Shown here: positions 10,701 to 21,500 of the stretch, one piece after another
Layout: every line of letters begins with the position of its first letter
Numbering within the stretch: position 1 is the stretch's first letter
Notes under the pieces: model-generated
What the model saw: only the letters and a program-made list of their open reading frames with translations
Databases searched by the model: none
Told to the model about the DNA's origin: nothing
Position numbers and translations under genes: made by a program
NCBI GenBank assembly: GCA_026545765.1
Contig: CM048842.1
Coordinates: forward strand, 17,014,667 to 17,078,666
DNA: 64,000 nucleotides
Direction: 5' to 3'
Source of the DNA: Plantago major
Lineage: Eukaryota; Streptophyta; Magnoliopsida; Lamiales; Plantaginaceae

Positions 10701-13345
10701 TTGAGAATCACAGATCAACCAACCAGATGAGCACGAGCTCTTGACTTGGAGACGTATATCCATGCAATGTTCCCTACCGAACAGTACACAGTTGCGACTC
10801 TATTGCATAAGGATTTCTCCAGAGAAGTGGCGCACAGTTTGATACAAGCCTTTGAACAGGCAGATGGTTAGACAAGATTACAGATGGCATTCAAACCAGT
10901 TCTGCCCCAGACTCTGCAATTTATACCTTCTGAACAAGAAGAGGTTAATGGGCAGAAAATCACTATTCCTGAAGTGATCAATCTTGTAAATGAAGATGAT
11001 GAGGAGGAAGAGATAAACGAAAACGACTTCGATGAACCTCCCACTGACCATCACCAAAAGGATGACACAGACAAAAAGGATGATGATGATGCCCCTGCAC
11101 CAGGGACCGGAGGAATTTCACAAAGAAATCATGCCTCAATCTGAAAAGCAAAGCGAGAGGAAAGCACGTAAATCTCCATCTCCTCAAAAGTCAACTCATC
11201 CATCTTCCCAACAAAAGGTAATTACTGAACAAGTAGTTGAGGATTCCGAGGAAATCGCTCAGAAATTGTTGAATACTCAATCTAGAATTGCTCAACTCAG
11301 ACAACTGTTGGAAGAAGAACAACAGCTCCATCTTCAACTGGAAGACCAGATAGCTAAATCCAGAGACAAGCTTGACCAACTACAAGATCAATATCTGCAA
11401 GAAATGATTGCTTACTCTGAGGTTAAAGAGCTACAGGATGCTGTAAATGCCATCACCAAAGAACTCGATACTGAAGAAGTATCTGAAATTAAGCATGATG
11501 CTAAGGCTGCATCATCTTCAAAAGAAGTACCATCCTCCTCCCAAAAAGGGAAGAAACCAATCTCTGAGATGGTTGCTGGACTCGACACAATCGATGAGAA
11601 TGTCTAAGAGGATGAAGATCACTGGGCTGATTACTCAGATGATGAAGAAGACAAGACATTGGCAGAGCACCGCAATGAACATCTAGCGGTTTCACACTTG
11701 AAAAGGAAACTGATTGCTCCTGAAACTTTCAAAGAACCGCAAATGTCCACTCCATGAATACATGAACATATACCAATCTTGGCTCATCGAAAAGGAGATG
11801 TCTTCACGTAACAAGGAAGTAATTGCCTCGTCCCTCTGAAATGAAAAAGTTCACCGAGCTCGTCACTCGAGAGAACAACTAGCATAGTCATTGCTCGTAA
11901 AGATGCAGGAATGATAAGGGACGATGATCGTCTTTAGTGAAAAAGCTTTCCAAGAGGCAAGTTACTGCTGAAAAGCGGATGCCGACTAGGCCCATCTGGC
12001 GAGCTCAGCGATAAGGACAATGGACTTATCAAGCAAAATCAGGAGCTCAAAGCCGAACTTCAGAAGTTGGTCACTGCCTACAATTATTTACAAGGGCATT
12101 TTGCCTCTCTCTCAGATTCTTTTATGAGACTGAGTCAGCCAACAATGACTAAGGGGGAAAGAGTGTACAAATCTGGACCTCAAAGTCAGGGGGAATGGGA
12201 AGATGGAGAAAACAAGAAGAAATCTGAGTCAAGTGCGGCTCAGAGAGGAAGAAGAAACATGAAAACTTCCCAGCCACCACTCAGAATCAATGAACCCTCC
12301 TCAAGCCAAGCTGCTTTGCAAATAGTAGCTGCTTCCCAGAAACCTACTGAAGGAACTACAATGATAACAAGGGCCATGGCACAGAAACCTCCAAGGAGTA
12401 CAAGGCTCAAGGAGAAGACAGTTAAAGGGATTGATGAATCTTCGAAGAAAAGAAGAAGGCAAATCAAGTCCACAGGCAATGAAGAAAGGTAAAACTCTCA
12501 CAAGATTTAATCTTGATGATGATGAGAAAGCGATGAAGATGAAGCTCCTCTTCACGTAAAAAGGAAAATTGAAAGCCTAATCGAGCCCATAGTCGCAAAG
12601 CCCTAGCGACTAAAACACCTGGAAATACCAAGTCTATCCAGGTGGTTCTTCAAGCAACAACCCCAAAGAGAATTCAAGACAGAGAAGGAGCAGAGAGGTG
12701 AGCAAAGACAAAGTCAACTTCCACTCGAGGCGGAAGAAGCGAAATAGAGTATGTGAAGAATGACAATGATTCCTCTCTGCTCTGAGTGCATCAATCGAAA
12801 AATGGCTATTGGATTACGGAACTTAAGCATCTCTTGGTAAATTCAAGATTTCGAACCAATCCATAAACAACTTATGGCATGGAGAAAAGATAAGCCAACC
12901 TTGATAAACACCAATCACATTAAAGCACGGTTGGATTTTGAAGTTGTCGAAGGCTGAAGCCATGAGAAAGGACCTCTCGATGAATGTCCATATGGAAAGC
13001 GGATGATGTGCAGTACGAATATCACAGAACATGCAAGAGCAAGACTTTGTGGAACCCATGAGTCGTTCTATCTAACTAAAGATCAATACAAGGTGACATC
13101 GGATATCGAGGATTATCTACGAATACTTCAAGCTTTCAGATATCAGAATAGAGCATGCCTGGAAGTGGGGAAAGTATCTGTGGGTCAAACATTTTGTCAA
13201 GAAAAATCCTACCAAAACCTACAAAGAGGTCTATGGATTTGCCAGAGACACTGAGATGCTCGTCAGAACACTTCTCTATGATTATTCTGATGACATCAAA
13301 AGGTTTGGAGATAGGAAATTTGCAGACTGATCCATAGAACTACTG
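7788..13345 (+). pseudogene. Extra intron-bearing gene downstream of pol, element A (disrupted)
   Basis: I do not recognise the product; env-like is only a positional label used for such genes in SIRE-like elements. The ATG at 7788 (MAPKNSS) meets a TAG at 7813. Later segments align with the second copy: VLEFYNNSG near 8060, GLAEPKDTVGYGLKICYLLEKLGIELRE near 8560-8640, then a lysine/arginine-rich, nuclear-localisation-like stretch near 8710-8800, acidic low-complexity sequence (8956-9525), small exons at about 9947-10041, 10126-10278 and 10368-10484, acidic and coiled-coil sequence at 10884-11607, and a basic segment at 12067-12492. Its end at about 13345 is set by comparison with the other copy. 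Many frameshifts are present. Codon use and acidic/basic low complexity resemble a nuclear or structural protein more than a membrane envelope; no convincing signal peptide or membrane helix is seen. Confidence 0.6.
9868..10562 (+). other. Intron array in the extra gene, element A
   Basis: Four GT-AG introns are visible: 9868-9946 (79 bp), 10042-10125 (84), 10279-10367 (89) and 10485-10562 (78). Donors include GTAAGT and GTAACT; acceptors are pyrimidine-rich ending in ACAG or TCAG. The internal exons are 95, 153 and 117 bp. Each exon starts GCTC or GTTC and ends on a full codon, so all introns look phase 0. The 117 bp exon has the same length as its counterpart at 20798-20914. An earlier donor near 9684 is probable, but its AG is written as CG. 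Confidence 0.7.
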
Positions 13346-13693
13346 TTGAAGACTTGAAGAGTTGAAGACTAGTCTATTAGGATGTTTACTTGGATCTTGG
13401 TTACTCCTGTTGTCCTAATTTACTATGTATTTTTGTATTTTTGCTGACTGAACTAAACTTGTTTTATGTATTAAAGTTATCTGTAATCTTTCATTGTAAC
13501 TTATCTGAAGAACTTACTCTCAGATAGTATTCTATAAAAGATAACTTGTCAGCAAAGATCACACATTGTGATTTGGTTGACGTTTACTTTCTGCACTTAA
13601 TTGAATGAATTGAAAGATCATAAGAAATGATTAAGTGGTGGATTGTTCACTCATCCAGATTTGTAATAGGTCAGATAGTCATCGTTGACTGAT

Positions 13694-13709
13694 CAAAAAG
13701 GGGGAAATT
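13694..13709 (+). promoter_or_regulatory. Polypurine tract, element A
   Basis: AAAAAGGGGGAAAT sits directly before the LTR start TGTTAGGA at 13710. This is the plus-strand primer of LTR elements. An identical tract precedes the third LTR (about 24080-24092). 13346-13693 is AT-rich 3' non-coding sequence conserved with the second copy (23729-24079), including a repeated TCAGCAAAGATCAC...TGTGATTTGGTTGA block. Confidence 0.9.
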
Positions 13710-15333
13710 TGTTAGGAAATTTGTTAGATATTTTGTTAGAAATATCTGTTTAGATTTTGACCAGCAACATGATGACTTATCTTAGTCTCAGAAAGGTGAT
13801 TAGTACTCTTGGTTCACTTGAACATTGTAAAAGAGGAAACCCACTAAGTATGATAGTCCAGCTAATCTTGTATAGGATGTTAGGTCTCAAAATGTAATTT
13901 TTATTTTATGAAGAGAAGACCAAGAAGAAGACATCCAAGCAGAACAAGTTCAACGACATTGAAGATTTGAAGACTGCACAAGATTATCAAAGCAGTTTCT
14001 GAATACCTTCGCCAGATATCTTGAAGACACGAATAGTTTTAAACAAACTGTGTCGCAAGAGATATCTGAGAAATAAAAGGTCTATCTGAAAACAAGGAAA
14101 GTGTCCACAGATATCTATTCTCAGATACCTTGAGCTTTAACCACATTTCTGAAAAAGAAATATATATATTGCAAACAAAGTTGTTTCAATAAAAGTGGTA
14201 TCTGAAGGTAAAGATAAGAACGTGCAAAGAATCAGAAATCTGATCAAGGTTGTCTCTGATACAAAGCATAGTTCCGTTGGCACTACAGGACAAAAGTATA
14301 GTACAATGCATTAAATGCACAGACAGAGATGTCTGAACAAAAGCAACGGTAACCGAAGAAGAAGACAAACTCACATACTATACACAGATATCGATAGTTT
14401 GAATTTGATTTAAGCCTAACGGATACTATTCAAACGACACTCAAATTCATCTATAAATATCAACACTTAGACAGCTTGAGAAGACACACAACCTGAAGAA
14501 CTTACACTGAACACATATCTCGCTATCTCAAGCAAATTACTTATCCTCAAAGCTTTCTGTTGCGACCAAAGCTCTTGATCTTAAGTAGCACTAAAGTTCT
14601 AAGTGTCCTGATCCTAAACAAGCACTGCTATTTGTGAAAGAGTTGAATCTAAAGATCAAGTATCTGAGATTCATTCTCTTGAACAATTATCATAGACTTG
14701 GGTCAGTAAAAAGAACAAGATACCATACATTGAAAAGTGTATTAAGTATACTTGATTCACAGAGCTATCTGATTAACTGAAAAGTTATTAAAGAAGCTCA
14801 TCTGACAACTCAAACCAAAACCAACACCATCAACTTTGGAGTATGTGAAGTACTTAGTTTGAGAAACTAAGGAATAACTCCAAGGTTATTGAACACAGGA
14901 AGTACTTAGCTTGGGAAGCTAGGGAATAGCTCAACGTGAAAGCCGGGGAACAACTCAGGGGGAACATTTGGTTGGGAACCATTTGTTTAAGGAATCTTAG
15001 AATAGGATTTTTGTAAGGTGACCTCAATTATCTATTCTATTGAATTCTAGGTCTTTGGAAGACCGAAGTGGATTAGTTGGAGGATTACGCCACCTCCAGA
15101 TACCACTATACTTGCTGTGTTATTTACTTTTCTGTACTTACATTTCAGCAACACACACACACACACTTTAACTGTTTCTGCACTTATCTATCTTAAGTCT
15201 TCCGCGCTCTGAATCTAAGTATCAGATATCTACACAGATATCTGAGAAATAGTTTTTATCGACAAAAGTTTTAAAAGACTATTCACCCCCCCCCCCCCTC
15301 TAGTCTTTTACATTGCCGTTATCTGGACCAACA
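13710..15333 (+). mobile_element. Middle LTR, shared by elements A and B
   Basis: Full-length 1624 bp LTR, TGTTAGGAA...GGACCAACA, preceded by the element A polypurine tract. TATA-like TATAAATA is at 14452-14459, the hairpin series at about 14847-15000, and a 13-base C run at 15286-15298. It closely matches the window's first LTR. It is followed not by a PBS but directly by integrase coding sequence of element B at 15334, with at most one base of overlap at the junction. It therefore serves as 3' LTR of A and abuts the truncated B. Confidence 0.95.
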
Positions 15334-17075
15334 TCTTGGTTGGTAGACCCCCTAATATCAAACATCTAAAAGTATTTGGTTGTAGATGTTTTGTTCTTAA
15401 CAATGGAAAAGAGTATCTAAGAACATTTCAACCAAAGGTAGATGAAGGTGTGTTTCTTGGTTATTCTATGAATAGCAAAGCATACAGAGTTTACAACAAA
15501 AGAACAAAGAAGATTGAAGAATCAGTTCATGATGTATTCTATGAAGGAAGCAAGAAAACACCCCTTGCTGATGAACTCTCAGAAAGGTTCAAGGAACTAA
15601 TGATAAAGGATTCTGAAGAAGAACCCTCAGAAAGGAAAAACATCATTGTGGAAAGAGAGGATGACTCTGACGAAGAAAAGCATGAAATGCCTAGTAACAA
15701 CCAGATGATTCTCAGACATGATGAAGAATTTCCTATGAGAATTCCAGAAATGGAAACTGAAGATGTTCATCAGAGAGCTAATTCTGGAAATGACCTCTCT
15801 GACAGGCATATCTCAGAAAGCTCTCACACTAAGCAAGTGTCAGACATTCACCGCCCTTCTGAGGTGCAAAATGTCACAGATACTGAAGATGTATCAAGTT
15901 ATAATCATAGTGATTCACATTCAGATCACATAGATGTTGACCCTACTAGCCCTAAACCCATGATGAGATGGATCAAGGATCATCCTGCAAAAGATGTGAT
16001 TGGACCAATCAATCAAGGTGTTAGGACTAGGAGAGCAATAGCTGAAAATGCTAATTCTCTCTTTGGATGTTTTATCTCAAACATTGAACCAAAAACTATA
16101 GAAGAAGCATTAAGAGACCAAGACTGGATCTCTGCAATGCAAGAAGAGTTGGATCAGTTTGAAAGAAACAAAGTCTGGAAACTAGTTCCATTTGTAGAAG
16201 GAATATCTGTGATTGGAACTAAGTGGGTTTTCAGAAACAAGATGAATGAATCTGGTAAAATAACCAGAAACAAAGCAAGGTAGGTTGCCAAGGGATTCAC
16301 CCAGACTGAAGGTTTAGATTTTGATGAGTCATATGCACCTGTTGCCAGATTGGATGCAATAAGACTCTTTCTAGCCTTTGCAGCTCATAAAGACTTTAAA
16401 GTTTATCAGATGGATGTCAAAAGTGCATTCTTGAATGGTGAACTTGCTGAGGAAGTCTATGTTGAGCAACCACCTGGTTTTGAAGTTTCCTCAGAAAGTA
16501 GAATGGTCTATAAGCTACAAAAAGCTCTTTATGGACTAAAACAGGCTCCAAGAGCATGGTATGACACTTTGGCCAAATACCTTCTGGAAAGTGGTTTCAA
16601 GAAAGGTGAAGTTGATAAAACTTTATTTACTTTAAATCATGATGGGAAACTACTCTTAGTTCAAGTATATGTTGATGACATCATATTTGGATCTAAGGAC
16701 AAGCAACTTTGTGATGACTTTGCAAATCTCATGAAAAGTAAGTTTGACGTGAGCATGATGGGAGAATTGAACTATTTCCTAGGATTGCAAGTCAAGCAAC
16801 TCAATGATGGAATATTCATTAGTCAGACAAAGTATGCGAAAGACATGCTCACAAAGTTCAATCTTAAGCCTTCTGAAAAGAATGCTAAGATACCTATGAG
16901 CATAGGAACCAAGATGACCTATATTGAATCAGATAAGAGTGTTGATGAACACAAGTATAGGAAATTGATAGGTTCACTACTTTACCTTCTTTCGCAGACA
17001 CGATATTCAATATGCGGTTGGAGTGTGCTAGATTTCAAACAAATCCAATGCAATCACACTACAACATTGCTATGA
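15334..17075 (+). pseudogene. pol fragment (integrase end and reverse transcriptase), element B
   Basis: B starts in the middle of integrase (LVGRPPNIKHLKVFGCRCF), continues through KRTKKIEESVHDVFYEGS and an acidic linker, then a nearly intact [71 protein letters not shown] and [15 protein letters not shown]. The single interruption up to about 17000 is a TAG at 16281-16283, where element A has TTG. The rest is in one frame to a stop at 17073-17075, past which the frame shifts into RNase H. Gag, protease, PBS and the integrase core are absent, so it could not act on its own. Confidence 0.92.
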
Positions 17076-17620
17076 AAATATTAAGGTATGTGAAAGGTAC
17101 GATAGATGTAGGTTTGTGGTATCCTAAAGAAAGTGGATTGAGTTCGGTGGTTACTCGAGATGTCGATTATCTTTGGATCAATGCTTGATAGGAAAAGTAC
17201 CTCGTGAACTTGTGGGTTTAAACTAGACTTATCTCATGGTTTAGCAAGAAACAAAACTCAATTGCAACTTCTACCACAGGCTGAATATATTCTTTGCCGG
17301 TTGTTGTGCAACACAAATTCTGTGGATTCAACAATAACTCAGAGACTATGGACTCAATGAAGAGAAAACTCCCATTTTCTATGATAACACAAGTGCTATT
17401 GCAATCACACAGAACCCCAAGTTCCATGCCAGAACAAAGCACATTGATCATCAGAGACCATGTTGAGAAAGGCAATATAGAGATACTCAAGATTAGCACA
17501 GAAGACCAACTTGCAGATATCTTCACTAAGCCCTTACAAGAAAGCCGGTTCTTGACCTTAAGACATAATCTTGGATTAATGGAGTTGCCTAAGGACTTAA
17601 AAATTATCCTGAATCTCTAA
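17076..17620 (+). pseudogene. RNase H fragment, element B
   Basis: The region up to about 17280 is frame-shifted. From 17294 the series continues across frames to HARTKHID, then IRDHVEKGNIEILKISTEDQLADIFTKPL and a stop at 17618-17620. Compared with element A, 15 bases are missing in frame between KHID and IRDH, removing a conserved segment. With the frameshifts this makes the domain inactive. Confidence 0.85.
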
Positions 17621-17639
17621 AGACTGAATAAGTGAGTAG

Positions 17640-17746
17640 GCCTCCGAGAACAGGTTCTCAGAAAGCCAAGTTGATAAGAAGTGATGCAAAGGTTTCTGAG
17701 TAGCAACACTCAGAAAGGCAAAACATTTCTGGAACGGGTATCCAGA
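17640..17746 (+). promoter_or_regulatory. Post-pol hairpin cluster, element B
   Basis: Short inverted repeats follow the pol stop: about 17642-17660 (GAGAAC/GTTCTC), 17695-17714 (TCTGAG/CTCAGA) and 17728-17746 (TCTGGA/TCCAGA around ACGGGTA). The last is base-for-base the same as 7065-7083 in element A, although the surroundings have diverged. 17747-18300 has no coding sequence that I can support. Confidence 0.45.
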
Positions 17747-18311
17747 AAGGCAAAGGTTGGTACACACTTAATAGGTAATTAAGACTAGAACTTACTTACT
17801 GAGAGTGGGTCAAATACATTCAAACAACTGAAGGTTCTGATACTTGAATTCAGAAAGCTATTTAGTCAATCAGAGAAATGGACACACAAAGCCCAAAAGG
17901 TATAAGTTCTGAAAGTCAAACATGTGCAATGTCTTGTATTTTTACCATTTTCATGATAAACAATATATAGATAAGGACTTGACACTCAGAATTATAAGCT
18001 CAAACGATTAAGTGTTCCTACTCTTTACTAAGTGACATAATGAATGTAGCATATTAAAAATCCATCAAGTCGGCACATTACCATTTGTTGATTGATATCA
18101 CTACAAGATATTCAATATAAGCCCTTGATGAATAAACATTTGATCTCAACGGTTGAGATTAAAACAAAGCAAATAATGTCTGTTGAGAAATGCAGACATG
18201 GCCCACTACGCATTTAATGAAGTACAAAGGACGTACCACGCCTATGCAGATGCAAAGACACGCATTCATATTCAGCTATATGTATGTTGTATCTATGTAC
18301 ATTTTGTCTGC

Positions 18312-18321
18312 TATATATATA
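18312..18321 (+). promoter_or_regulatory. TATA-like box upstream of the extra gene, element B
   Basis: TATATATATA then GGATTTGGGCAAAAG, conserved with 7589-7613 in element A and at nearly the same distance from the ATG (210 versus 199 bp). Both copies then carry an A/C-rich stretch with repeated GCAAAA. A second TATA-like TATATAA lies only about 8 bp before the ATG in both copies and is too close to drive it. Confidence 0.45.
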
Positions 18322-18521
18322 GGATTTGGGCAAAAGACAAACACTTTTACCAATTCCGAAATTTCAAACTTGCATCAAAACAGCAAAATCTCTCAAGATT
18401 TCTGCAAAACCCCTCTGCAAAACTCAACTTCTTGTGCTTAGTTTTCTGAAAAGATAGACTAACCTCGATTAATTGTGCAATATTCATCTGAAAAACACTC
18501 ACTCAAAACTCTATATAAGAG

Positions 18522-21500
18522 ATGTCACCCAAGAAGATGACCACCAAGAACCCTAAGGCCGCAACATCTGCTCCTGCTGAAAAGCAAGGAGGAAAGGAAC
18601 TTAAGGTGTTAAATAAACGCCTTCTGGGAAAGTTTACCCCATCGGATTGGAACCTAACCACAAAATGAATTGGGGAGCTTTTCTAGTAAAGAGATATGTA
18701 CCAGCAGTTATATCTTCAAGACCAGAAAGGAAACTGATATTGGGGATGCTGAAGAATTCCCATATCTACAAGCTTCTATCTGCTGCACCCAATGGACTAT
18801 CCACACTGGATGTACTGGAGTTCTATAACAACTCCAAAATCTTCACAAAAGTTGTGAATGATGAAGAAGAAAAATACATGCATCAAGTCCAAGGACAAGA
18901 AATTGTTCTAGGCGCAAGACTTTCGCAAGATATTCGATTGAAAAATCGAGGAACTTTTGAAGACATCAACATCAAGGACCTTCCATGATTCAAGGCGTCA
19001 AAGAGCTATTTGAAGCAATCCAATTAGAAAATGCAAAGGTTGCCAGAGACTTTGTTCGAAGCCATCGAACTAGTCATCTCGAACACTTGGAGTACTTGAC
19101 TCTTATTCGGTCCATTGCTTTGATGGCAACAAAGGTGGAGTAGACGGATAAGCATGGAGAGATGGATGATGATGCATCTTCCAACAAGAAGCATGAAAGG
19201 CGGAAACCCACTTCAATCGGGGAAATCGCCTTCAAAAAATTTCTTGGACACATTGAGGAATTTGAGCCCAAAATCATCAATGGCCTTGCTGAGCCAAAGG
19301 CCAATATGCACTTTGGTCTCAGGATCTGTTACATTCTGGAAACAATGGGAATCACTCTCAGGGAGAGGCAGGAAATCCCAGTCACCAACTCCCTTTTCAG
19401 ACACGCTTTTGAAGAAAAGGAGAAACTTGCTACTGAGAACGCACTCAGAAAGGCAGAAGAAGAAGAAACTGCACACCAAGGTGAGGAGGTCTCTGAGCAA
19501 GCTCAAGCTAAACCTCCAGTTGCCAAGAGAAAGAGGACTCATAGAAAAAGAGCCTCCAAGCCTCTAAGCATACAAGAGGCGCAACCTTCTGGAGACAAGG
19601 TCTCAGAAGATGTTGGACGCTCAGAAAGGCAACTCCAGAATGCCCCAAGAGTCTTGAACCAAACTGCTCCAGAACTCTCCAGAGATGATAGAAATATCAT
19701 AGATGGGTCTGCACCAATACAGAATAGTGATTCTGAGGATGATGAAGTACTCGCAAAAGTACTCAAAAGATTCAAGTATGAGACCCATGGAGGAGCATCA
19801 AGCTCAGCTCTTCAGAAAGACAAGAGCCCCTCTGCCCAGCAGGAAGAAGAAGGCCTGGATGAGGAAGATAGAATGATGGAAGATGTTGCCATTGCTTCCA
19901 CATTCACAATGTCAGCACTTAATATTGCTGAAGAAAACCCTGTTCTTGAACAGGTTCCTCAACCTTCTGAGAGAGCTCAACTCTCAGAAAGGGATCAAAC
20001 TGAGATGGAGACTCAGAATGATACTGCAGAGGAGAATAACAATGAGCACAGAGAGACTGTGGAATCACCACAAGTCCAAGAGATCAATGATCAGCCTGAT
20101 TCTATTCAGGTAACAAAGATAGTTTGTATCTAACATGTCATGTCAACATAATTGTATGTTAACTTGTTACTCATAAGCTGTATTTGTTACAGGCCAACTT
20201 GGAGACACACTTTCGGGGGGGGGGGGGGGCCTTGTCCACCCCCTTGAATCAAGAAGAGGTCCCTCCAACCTCAGAACATCAAGAAGAGCCTGTCCCACAG
20301 GTAGTAAAGTTATCTCTGAACAAGAAATAACAAAAAAAAAAAGCTCTTATCTTATGTTCTAATATTCTTAATGTCTCTTCTTAGGCTCCAACTGAGGAAG
20401 TAGTGGTGGTGGGACCAACACCCCAGAACCTAGAGATTCCAGAGGCTAAAAAGCTTTCTGAGGAAGTATTTACTGAGCCTTCTGCTGAGAAGGTAAGTAA
20501 TTAGTAATAGTCTTCTTCAAAGAATGCTCTGGAAAACCCACTACTAAAATCTCTTATGTTTGTTCTTACAGGCTCAGTCAGAAGAACAATTGGATGGAGA
20601 AACAGTTGTGTCATCTCCTCCAAAAGAAACTAAAGCTAACGAACAAGCGATTCAGAAAAGGTGCCAGAAACCCCCAAGGTTTCTGAGGAACATGCTACTG
20701 AGCTTCCTCACTTGGAAGTAAGTGAAGTCTCAGAAAGCACTTTTCCACCTATCTTTTCTGATAACAGTTTCTAAACATATTTGATTTTAATTCTCAGGTT
20801 CAAGCAGAAAGAAAGGTTGATGAGGATAAAACTTCTCCTCACACCAAAGTATCTGAGGCCTCTGTGCCCAAGCAAGCAAAAATCCAAGCAAATGAGCCTA
20901 GTGTTTCTACACAGGTATGCTCAAAAAGCTCACTTCTGCACACAGATACTAACACAAGTGGTTTGAACAAAACTAACTTGAACACTTTCTTTCAGGCTCA
21001 AAGTTTAGTGCCAGTTGATTTACTCAAGCCTTTCCAGAAGCACACTTTAAAGAAACATCTCAAGTGCTTGAACAATGGCGAGAAACTCGTAAAGTGACCT
21101 TTCTGAAGTAATCGACGTCCCGGAAAAGAGAGCAATTGCTAAATGGAGGATTATATCCATGCATTGTTCCCCAGAGTCCTACTCATTTGCCACTCTAATG
21201 CATGAAGACTTCATTCATGAAGTAGCACAAAGACTTATAGCGATTTCAAGTCTGCGGATGTTAAAACCAGAGCGGATGGTTACCCATCCCGCCTTGCCAA
21301 AGAAGCTCACTACTTATCCTACTGAACAAGAAGAAGTTAATGGGAGGATGATTACATTCCCAAATGTGATCAACCTGGTTTCAGAAGATGACGAGGAGAT
21401 GGACGAAAATGATTATCAAGAACCTCCCTCTGAGCATCCAAACCAAGAAACAAAGAACAAGAGTGATGATGATGATGATCAGAATGATGATCCCCAACCT

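Noticed and set aside
7788..13345. Viral-type envelope protein downstream of pol
   Set aside because: No convincing signal peptide, fusion-like segment or membrane anchor is visible; composition is acidic, basic and coiled-coil. Only the position matches, so it is described as an extra gene of unknown function.
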